A stretch of DNA of 64,000 nt from Aralia elata. Taxonomy: Eukaryota > Streptophyta > Magnoliopsida > Apiales > Araliaceae. The notes below the pieces were generated by a model. The model made no database searches and was not told the DNA's origin. It was given only the letters and a program-made list of their open reading frames with translations. The DNA is taken from positions 75,331,971 through 75,395,970 of the forward strand of contig CM068387.1 in the NCBI GenBank assembly GCA_034770075.1, read 5' to 3'. Each line of letters begins with the position of its first letter. Positions within the stretch are counted from its first letter, which is position 1. Shown piece after piece: positions 58,201-64,000 of the stretch. The translations under genes were made by a program, and so were the position numbers.

Positions 58201-59359
58201 ATTTGGCAATCTCATCGTCGATGATCTTTTGTCTGTCCGGAGCGAAAATTCTCCTCTTCTGGCGGATAGGCTTCTTAGAAGGGTCAACACATAACTTATG
58301 GACCGCCACTGATTTATCGACTCCGGGCATGTCAGAAGGCTCCCATGCAAAAATGTCCGTGTATACCCGAAGTAGTTCGATTAGATTAGTCCGAAATGGC
58401 TCTACCAGTCCTGCGCCTATCTTGATCAGCTTATCACTCTTTCCAACAACCAATTCTATCTCTTCTGTCACTTCGGCGGGCAACGCTAGGGGTTCAGAAT
58501 TTCCCTCAGTGAACGGCTCGACCTCTATAGCCATTGTTTGCTTCTGCTTGCTGACCCCAACCGCCGAGGATATCAATGAATTCCGGTAACACCTGCGTGC
58601 CATGTCCAGATCACCCTTTACCTCGCCGACCCCCTCCGAAGTCGGGAACTTAATCTTGAAGTGACCGATTGAGGTAACTGCCTGAAGTGCTGCCAAAGTG
58701 GGTCTACCCAAGATGGCGTTGTAGGCCGAATCTATCTGGACCACAAAAAATCTGACTATAACTTCTACCTGCCTCGGTGTCGTGCCAAAGATAACCGGCA
58801 GCTCCACGGTTCCGGCCACGCGAACAGGATCGTTGTTGAAGCCATACAACGGAGATTCCTGACCCACCTCCATCTTTGCTCCCCCCAGGTCTAACCTATT
58901 GTAGGCATGAGTAAACAATATGTCGACCGAAGATCCATTATCGATCATTATTTGTTTCATATCCATGGATCCGACCTGGGCTGTGATGGCTAGCGCCCCT
59001 TCATGGGGATCAATTGGCTCCGAGGGGTAATCCTCCTCGGTAAATGATATCACCGTATTGGGAAACGGGCGATCTCCAACCGAAGGCCGTTCCGAAACCG
59101 ACAACACGGCATCCATCAGGCCCCTCCTCTTTTTCCCAACTTTCTGCCCGAACGTTCCCCCAGTGATGACATCAACACAATTTCTTGGAGGGTTTGGTGG
59201 GGGTGGTGCCTCAGGACGTCTTTCTCGGTTTGACCCTCTTCGGCCTACCGAAATAGAATCTTGCCGACCTACTACATACTGCACCAGTTCACCGTTTTGG
59301 ATTTTCTTCTCTATCAAATCCTTTAGGTTATAGCAATCCTCCGTATCATGACCGGACGT
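55226..59359 (-). CDS. Tat polyprotein: protease, RT, RNase H, second RNase H, integrase
   Basis: A 1,377-codon open region directly after the gag amber codon, in the same frame (the first codons complete the zinc-knuckle motif). Counting from 59317: protease IMIDNGSSVDI (Asp126), RT with YVDD (503-506), a first RNase H in which the usual first Asp is replaced (YLYLAASSLAVG, about 650-770), a second archaeal-type RNase H with Asp801, Glu837, Asp863 and Asp913 (LYVDGSS, NNEAEYEA, FSDSQ, IADALA), and an integrase with His1017, His1024, Cys1055, Cys1058 and the DD35E triad Asp1087, Asp1147, Glu1183, followed by a GPY/F-like end (about 1330-1363). No internal stop. The dual RNase H defines the Tat lineage. 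All catalytic residues of RT, second RNase H and integrase are present. Confidence 0.9.
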   Translation of the reverse strand, partial: TSGHDTEDCYNLKDLIEKKIQNGELVQYVVGRQDSISVGRRGSNRERRPEAPPPPNPPRNCVDVITGGTFGQKVGKKRRGLMDAVLSVSERPSVGDRPFPNTVISFTEEDYPSEPIDPHEGALAITAQVGSMDMKQIMIDNGSSVDILFTHAYNRLDLGGAKMEVGQESPLYGFNNDPVRVAGTVELPVIFGTTPRQVEVIVRFFVVQIDSAYNAILGRPTLAALQAVTSIGHFKIKFPTSEGVGEVKGDLDMARRCYRNSLISSAVGVSKQKQTMAIEVEPFTEGNSEPLALPAEVTEEIELVVGKSDKLIKIGAGLVEPFRTNLIELLRVYTDIFAWEPSDMPGVDKSVAVHKLCVDPSKKPIRQKRRIFAPDRQKIIDDEIAKLIKADFIYEIDYPKWLANVVLVRKQNGKWRVCIDYTDLNKACPKDFYPLPHIDQLIDATSGFDMLSFMDAFSGYHQISMDKKDMPKTAFITHRAIYAYKKMTFGLLNAGATYQRMMNYVFAKLLGRSMEVYVDDMIVKSMGVRNHLDDLESCFETVRKYKLRLNPTKCTFGLGSDKFLGYLLSKRGIEANPEKIKAILDMKSPQSFKDVQRLTGRIAALRRFMSKSAERCLPFFNTLKGPKNEKTFQWTSECEDAFQGIKRYLSSAPLLVKPLPSEPLYLYLAASSLAVGAVLVREVGGRQCPVYYVSHVLRDAETRYPNLEKFAYALVIASRKLRHYFQGRLMVVYTDQPLKKVMNKPDLSGRLSAWAMELTQFIIEYHPRTAIKGQALADFIVECSFTEPDADDNALVVSSVSDTQTGRTSWTLYVDGSSTSDVSGAGVILISPKGFKVQQAIRFEFKATNNEAEYEAILAGLRLARSLEVKHLIIFSDSQLVVKQIVGEYEARGDRMTKYLAAVKNRLHYFESYSVQGVGRENNTIADALAKLATTETTSFSGSVYLEVLGDSSIRRSEVFPIERMDCWLTPYISYLADGVLPSDRLEAKKVKHRSSFFILIDGDLYRRAFSSPLQKCLTPSEADYALREVHEGICGDHMSAKALAYKILRQGYYWPTIFQESKEYVKKCPKCQLNGTIPHQPPEELYSVLSPIPFAVWGIDILGPLPKAKGQVSFVIVAIDYMTKWVEAKPLKTITEPECLKFLKEFVVYRFGIPMVIVSDNGRQFVGAKFEEFLTDLGIQHRKTSVAHPQSNGQVEVTNRTLLNGIKRRLDEAKGRWPEELFSILWAYRTTTRTTTGDSPYRLAYGTDALVPVEIGSPSLRVSQYKELYNDEGLRLNLDLLDEVRETALIKLAAYQRRTAKHYNKGVKVRRFEVGDLVLREAATSTPQNSGKLMPNWEGPYEVIEVPKPGTYRLRAMYGSDIKNTWHAGRLRRYYQ

Positions 59360-60823
59360 CTAATGATATTCACAATAACGGCCGGGGTTGCCCCGGTGGG
59401 ATCGGGTTGCGGTCGGACAGGGTTCAAATGAGGGTTGATTTCTAATCTCTTCAAGAATCCTCGCCCGATCTTTAGTGAGAGGGGTGTATACCTTATTCAC
59501 ATTCTTATTCGGGAAAGGCGGTCTGCCACCTCCTGAATTAGCCCCTCCCTGACCATTTCCCGACCCAGATCCACCATAGAAATTGCCTTTCGGTTGGCCG
59601 CTGGGCCGAGGAAGGTAATTCCTATCTTTCGGTTTTGAATTATCCTCATTCCGATCCTGAGGATTTAAGCTTTTGTATGCTTCTTCTATGGTGATAAGTC
59701 CTTCAGCTCGACCATAGGTTTCAGCTAAATCCGTTGGTGGGTTAAGAATGAGATCTTTCCACAAGTCCTTTGACTTCGTGGCATCCAGACCCGTAGTGAA
59801 GAACCCGACTGCTTGCTGTACATTCAAAGTAGTTACAGTACCAGCCATATTGTGGAATCTTTTCACATACTCTCCCAAACTCTCTCCTGACCTCTGTTTT
59901 ACTTGGGTCAGAGCAGTGGTTAGCTTTCCCCTCTTCTTATTGCTCCCAAATCGCGCGTGAAATTTATCACTTAGGTCTTGCCACGATCCAATAGAGTTCG
60001 GGGGAAGGGACACCATCCATTCCCGAGCTGCAAGTTTCAGAGTAGTGACAAACATGTGGTACTTGGCAGCATCCGGGTGGTCATAATAATTCATCACTTG
60101 ATTATATCCGTGAGTATGATCATAGGGATCGCCCGTACCGTCATAAGAGTCTAGGGGAGGCATTTTCTTGGTCTTATCTGCTTTGACCTGCTCGATCTCC
60201 CTGCTGAAAGGTGAATTTGATATGTTCGGCAACTCCTTGGCCTGAACCACCGCGGCTAGTTTTTCTTCTAACTCAGCCAGTCGTATAACAACGGGATCGG
60301 TTTCGCTCCTTCGGGGTGGCGACCGAGGCATGCCACCCGATCCGAATCCCCTTCTTTCATTAACATTTCCGTCTCGAGAACGGCCTACCCGCCTGTTCTG
60401 ATCCGGCGTGCGGCTCCTGGGCCTGCTTCGGTCCTGCGAGCGGCTTCTGTGCCTTCTGCGATCCGGGGAGCGGCTCTGACGCCTGCTCATCGGGTGCAAA
60501 GGGCTTTGATGCCTGCTGCGGTTTGGGGAGCAACTATCCCGCCTGCTCTCATTCTCCAAGCGGCTCTGTCGCCTGCTCTGAACTGGGGAGCGGCTCTGAC
60601 GCCTGCTCCGAACTGGGGAACGGCTCTGACGCCTGCTCCGAACTGGGGAGCGGCTCTGACGCCTGCTCCGAACTTGTTCGGAACCATCCGAACAATTAGT
60701 CCTGGACTGGTTCCGATCAGTGTTCTGTCGGCCAGGGTGGCGACTCGATGAAACCTCCTCCTGTCCCTCCAACCTGGCCAAATGCTCAGCTATTTCCCGT
60801 TGTTGCTGGCGTAAGGCCTCCAT
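59360..60823 (-). CDS. Tat Gag protein with SR-rich N-terminal region
   Basis: 487 residues from ATG 60823 to an amber codon at 59362-59360. About residues 30-155 are an Arg-Ser-rich region with tandem copies of SRRQSRSPVR (30-bp DNA repeat). A retrotransposon-Gag capsid domain follows (about 225-345; SYDGTGDPYDHTHGYNQVMN, AAREWMVSLPPNSIGSWQDL). The frame ends within a zinc-knuckle-like CEYH...GHDTEDC motif, whose second half lies beyond the amber codon. Upstream the same frame continues to about 61135 (GTG) past another amber codon at 60850-60848, so the true Gag start may lie there and this ATG may be secondary. Confidence 0.85.
   Translation of the reverse strand: MEALRQQQREIAEHLARLEGQEEVSSSRHPGRQNTDRNQSRTNCSDGSEQVRSRRQSRSPVRSRRQSRSPVRSRRQSRSPVQSRRQSRLENESRRDSCSPNRSRHQSPLHPMSRRQSRSPDRRRHRSRSQDRSRPRSRTPDQNRRVGRSRDGNVNERRGFGSGGMPRSPPRRSETDPVVIRLAELEEKLAAVVQAKELPNISNSPFSREIEQVKADKTKKMPPLDSYDGTGDPYDHTHGYNQVMNYYDHPDAAKYHMFVTTLKLAAREWMVSLPPNSIGSWQDLSDKFHARFGSNKKRGKLTTALTQVKQRSGESLGEYVKRFHNMAGTVTTLNVQQAVGFFTTGLDATKSKDLWKDLILNPPTDLAETYGRAEGLITIEEAYKSLNPQDRNEDNSKPKDRNYLPRPSGQPKGNFYGGSGSGNGQGGANSGGGRPPFPNKNVNKVYTPLTKDRARILEEIRNQPSFEPCPTATRSHRGNPGRYCEYH
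60571..60672. repeat. 30-bp minisatellite in gag (SR repeat)
   Basis: More than three near-perfect units of ACTGGGGAGCGGCTCTGACG plus ten bases, with diverged units to about 60400. On the minus strand each encodes ten residues, SRRQSRSPVR. A rightward frame over it is a shadow. Confidence 0.9.
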
Positions 60824-61135
60824 TAAGTCCTGATCTCTCTGCCTGTGCTAGGACAAGATCCATTGTCGTTTGTCTCCATGATCGGCATTGCTGCCTGAAT
60901 GAACAAGGGTTCGAGCCGGGTTGGCAGCCATATGGGCCGAAGGCTCTGGCGTCTGCTGGTTAGTGTGAAACAGACGGCGACGAACCGGGGCAGATTGGAC
61001 TTGTAACGGCACTCTAGGCCGGCCCCTTGGCCCCAACCTCTCCCTAGCCGACGACCTAAGTCGGTCAAGGACCGACCTACGAGTTGGTGTATGGGAATCA
61101 GCTGATCCCTCTCCTCCATTATAAGCTGTATTCAC
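60824..61135 (-). pseudogene. Interrupted N-terminal extension of Tat Gag
   Basis: In frame with Gag: a region (about 61135-60851) containing TRRSVLDRLRSSARERLGPR, then TAG 60850-60848, then HRQRDQDL and the ATG at 60823. The related element at 63359 starts Gag at the equivalent distance from its LTR and has a KDRLGP-type motif here, which supports this being real Gag. No ATG is seen at the expected start; GTG stands at 61135. Confidence 0.5.
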
Positions 61136-61183
61136 GATATCTATTCTCTAGCTTCAACTGTGATTGAGAACTAACACTAAAGG

Positions 61184-61201
61184 CCCTCCTTCTAGCGCCA
61201 T
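61184..61201 (-). other. Primer binding site of the Tat element
   Basis: ATGGCGCTAGAAGGAGGG directly after the 5' LTR on the minus strand. The element at 62804 has TTGGCACTAGAATGAGGG at the same place. The primer tRNA was not assigned. Confidence 0.65.
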
Positions 61202-61661
61202 TGTTAACGCCAAGATTCGTCTGCGCACCTCAATCACTAAAAATGCGCTAATCCTGCACAATAACGAGACCACACTCAGAGTTCCGGGCGGTTTTGCCGC
61301 CGGGGGATAGCTCAGGCGTGAGAATTAGTACAGGCTGTACCAAGGTTTTGATAACAATGGAGGTTTGCAGTTTAGTGTTTAGTTTTGCATTACCTTTGAA
61401 TTTGAGAGGGAAGCCTTGCATATATACCTCCTTATGCCATCATCACGCCTGGACCCACTTGACAGAATAAAGCATATGTCCCCATCAACCAAATCATAAT
61501 GATTGCTCCAGTCAAAATATAAGTCAATCCGGTCAGAAAGTAATTTCCTTAACTGGATCACTTATCCCAACTAAAATACTAAAATAAGTTCGGATCCTCC
61601 ATACCGGGTCGCATCCACCATGCCGGGTCGGGTATCCCGATCCCGAAACCAGGACCCAACA
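61202..61661 (-). repeat. 5' LTR (right) of the Tat element
   Basis: 460 bp, same length as the left LTR, with about 8 mismatches by eye, mostly transitions. Confidence 0.95.
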
Positions 61662-61666
61662 CTATA

Positions 61667-62178
61667 ATTAAAAACTTATAACAAAAAGTCAAGGCTTCAA
61701 ACAAAATGAGATGAGAAAAAGGGTGGATCAATAGCCTAGTTCTTTTCTTTTCTGATCTCCTTCTTCGAAAGGCCTTTCTTTTCCTAATCCGATAGGGCCG
61801 GACAACTTTATTTGTCCTAACTTGACGAATCACATTCCCATGCAACGACATTGTTTATGTGCCCCTTACCGTTCTCCACGTCAGTGTAGACAATTGTCTA
61901 CAATGATCATGAACTTAGATCCGTCCTTGGATAAAAGAAAATTCAACGATATAGAATAAGAATAATAGCGTAAAAATCATGATTTTGAAGGTCACAAACA
62001 ACATAATTTTGTATGTAACCATAGTAAATTATCCATGTCTCATAATTTGGTCCATGTACAAATGCTATTTACAGATAACCCAAAATCGTGGAAAATAGAA
62101 AATAAATAATACGTATGGATATCAAGAAACTTGAACTATTTATGGAAGCTCCTCCCGTTTGAACTTTTTATAGTGTAG

Positions 62179-62234
<56 letters not shown>

Positions 62235-62803
62235 AAAACCTCTAGCCTTTTGTAAGTTGATTGGAATTCGATTAATTGATGGTTAGAGAGCTCTCTGATT
62301 TTTTTTCTTTGAAGAGAAAGCAAAGAAAACATCAAAGGGTACGTGCCATTAAAGCAAAAGCCCTCAAGATTATTTTTTAAAAGAAAAACTCAGTTAAAAT
62401 TAATAGTTCCAAAATTTATTTGAAAATCGGGTTGTCGCAATTAAACTATAGCAATAAAATAATGAGAATCAGGTTATAAAATAAGTCGTCACTGTTACTA
62501 TATATAAGAATCAGATTACTGTATTTCATAATTGATGAAAAACAGCATTCCTATGTTGAAATCGAAAACACATTGTGGCCATTACATATAATTTGAATGA
62601 CATAATCAAGAATCTCATACAAATGAACAATATCAATAATCAAATACACACTAACAATGGGAAACTTGTAATAATAAATAGTCTACATTAGGGAGAAAAT
62701 AAAGTTCTACATTAAATAAAAATAAATACTCAAATCATAACGGTGAGAAATAAACAAGAGAGGTCTTCAATTTTAATCATCATACTAAAACCTCATTGAT
62801 TCG
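61667..62803. other. Intergenic sequence between two Tat elements
   Basis: 61680-61880 has higher GC and an open minus-strand stretch rich in Arg and Lys (RPYRIRKRKAFRRRRSEKKR) that I do not recognise. An (AT)n(GT)n microsatellite lies at 62180-62234. The rest is AT-rich with no gene. Confidence 0.45.
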
Positions 62804-63291
62804 TGTTAAGGTGTGTTTATTTGGGCTCGATAGATACGGTGGACCATGGTCCACGTGGAGGAATGTTCCCACGTAGAAGTATGTTTGGACAGTGGGGGAA
62901 TGTAAAGGAATCCTAACTGTATTTGATTTCCAACTCCTAAGAAAAGTGTCAGGATATAATTCGACTTTCTTTCTTTAAGGAGATTCAGTTTAATCACATT
63001 AAGGTATCTATCCTAATGAGGAGTTCTATTTCCATATGAGGACGAGCATGAAGTTGGTGGTGTGATCATTATAAATACAAGACTAAACCCTAATTCACAG
63101 GTAATACTCACTTTTCAACACTAAAGCATTAAGCCTCCATTGTTAAACCTTATTCAGCCTGTACGTATTCTCACACCGGAGCTATCCCCTAGCGGCAAAA
63201 GCCGTCAGCTCTCTAAGTGTGGTTTCATTTCTGTACAAGATTGGACGCACAGTTTGGTGAGTGGGAGCGTGAACAAATCCTGGCGTTAACA
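62804..63291 (+). repeat. 5' LTR of a second Tat-related element
   Basis: About 488 bp, TGTTAAGG...GCGTTAACA. The last 120 bp and the following primer site resemble the Tat element at 51851-61661 (TATCCCCTAGCGGC, CTGGCGTTAACA). TATA box ATTATAAATAC near 63071. The right end is fixed by the primer site; the left end is inferred. Confidence 0.6.
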
Positions 63292-63358
63292 TTGGCACTA
63301 GAATGAGGGCCCTTAGTGCTAGATAATTCTCAATCACTTAGCAGTTTGATCAGTAATA

Positions 63359-64000
63359 ATGGCGTCAAGCAAGGCAAAAACGGTATCGGCACGTGATAAA
63401 TCAACAGCCAGTCTCTTTCAACCTAGAGGCTCGATCAAGGATAGGTTGGGGCCATTTAGGAGCATCTCAGACAGGTTGGGTCCCCAAAGCCAGGCCATGA
63501 TAACCGTGTCGAAGACCAGAATTCTAGATTGGGTCAGGGTCGAGATGAAAGGGAGACGATCCTAGCCAAAAAGATGCAACGACATAAAGACACTGTAGAA
63601 GTTGTACGCCTTTAGCAGATAGAGTTGGATAAGCAGTTGGCGTCACTGTTAGATGGAGAAGAAGTTTCCTCTAGTCGTCATCAGCGTCGAAAACTTTCGC
63701 TAGGGAACCGATCCAGGACATACCGTTCGGACGGTTCTTGGCATAAAAGGAGCAGGCTTAGGAGTCACTCTCAGGAGAGGATCAGGCAACGAAGTCAATC
63801 CCGTTTTAGGAGTAGGCGTCAGAGCCGCTCTTAGGAAGCAAGTAGTGAAAGCAAGGGAAGATCCGAATGGAGAAGGCGGAGGGTCTCTCCGGATCATGAT
63901 AGGGATAGGCGAGAGTTATCCTCTCGAAGGGAAGATCCCAAGGAACTTGCCCGGAAGGACGGGGATAGGTAAGAGCCATCCTCATATAGGGAAGATCTCA
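63359..64000 (+). pseudogene. Gag N-terminal part of the second Tat-related element
   Basis: ATG 63359 opens a frame (MASSKAKTVSARDKSTAS; repeated RLGP motifs) that stops at 63565. An equivalent frame at 63625-63834 has EEVSSSRHQRRKLSLGNRSR, which matches the Tat Gag EEVSSSRHPGRQ block. It continues as an Arg-Ser-rich region (RQRSQSRFRSRRQSRS) broken by TAG at 63832. The SR-rich character is shared with the other element, but frames are broken. Truncated by the window end. Confidence 0.65.

Larger units (their letters stand above)
51851..61661 (-). mobile_element. Ty3/gypsy retrotransposon, Tat lineage, with antisense gene
   Basis: The 9.8-kb element has two 460-bp LTRs and a perfect target duplication CTATA (51846-51850 and 61662-61666). 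Order in the sense (leftward) direction: 5' LTR, primer site, gag, pol, a convergent antisense gene, polypurine tract, 3' LTR. Pol has two RNase H domains, the hallmark of the Tat lineage. LTRs differ at about 8 of 460 positions by eye (under 2%), so it is young. Gag-pol is open except for two amber codons, and the antisense gene is fully open across three exons. Confidence 0.95.
62804..64000 (+). mobile_element. Second Tat-related gypsy element, cut by the window end
   Basis: Plus-strand, opposite in orientation to the neighbour at 51851-61661. It shows an LTR, a primer site (TTGGCACTAGAATGAGGG at about 63292-63309) and the start of gag. It continues beyond 64000. Confidence 0.7.

Noticed and set aside
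60449..60751. Rightward 100-codon frame rich in Ala, Leu, Thr and Pro
   Set aside because: Shadow of the 30-bp minisatellite that encodes the SR repeats on the other strand.

Overview
The window reads as nuclear DNA of a flowering plant, most likely a eudicot. It is very AT-rich, carries plant-only gene families (S-protein homologs, a DUF936 fragment, an ABCC-transporter fragment) and is filled with plant-type transposable elements: Ty1/copia, Ty3/gypsy of the Tat and Athila-like groups, a Pack-MULE, Helitrons, a SINE and CACTA-like debris. No rRNA gene, confident tRNA gene, CRISPR array or prokaryotic operon is visible. The species cannot be named from the sequence.

Layout. 1-6339: a degenerate minus-strand copia element whose 3' LTR is split by a Pack-MULE (1095-3535, perfect 10-bp target duplication) carrying two tandem copies of the 5' end of a DUF936 gene. 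6340-11778: the 3' part of a minus-strand gypsy element (long LTR, two polypurine tracts, decayed pol). 12417-13095: a segment with a small Helitron, found again at 28648-29329 inside another retrotransposon. 13405-13785: S-protein homolog 1. 14035-17187: Helitron-type sequences. 18713-23706: a plus-strand Ale/Retrofit-type copia element with short LTRs. 24483-30786: a non-autonomous gypsy element with a Gag-like ORF only (TSD ATATG). 32131-32565: an ABCC fragment. 32646-41348: a minus-strand copia element (TSD TTACT), decayed. 41500-42280: CACTA-like debris. 43901-44022: a SINE. 46725-47144 and 48567-48995: S-protein homologs 2 and 3, in tandem. 49182-51166: a 2-kb copia derivative (TSD AAATA). 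51851-61661: a well-preserved Tat-lineage gypsy element (TSD CTATA). 62804-64000: the start of a related element, cut by the window end.

The only host genes that look intact are the three S-protein homologs, which encode small secreted proteins, each with a TATATAAA box upstream. Everything else is transposon sequence or broken gene pieces.

The most interesting locus is the Tat element. Its gag-pol runs leftwards as one reading frame broken by two amber codons. Between pol and the 3' LTR lies a convergent, rightward gene of three open exons joined by two phase-compatible introns. It is predicted to encode a protein of about 733 residues with a 'putative gypsy type transposon' domain, nuclear-localisation-like basic clusters and a coiled coil.
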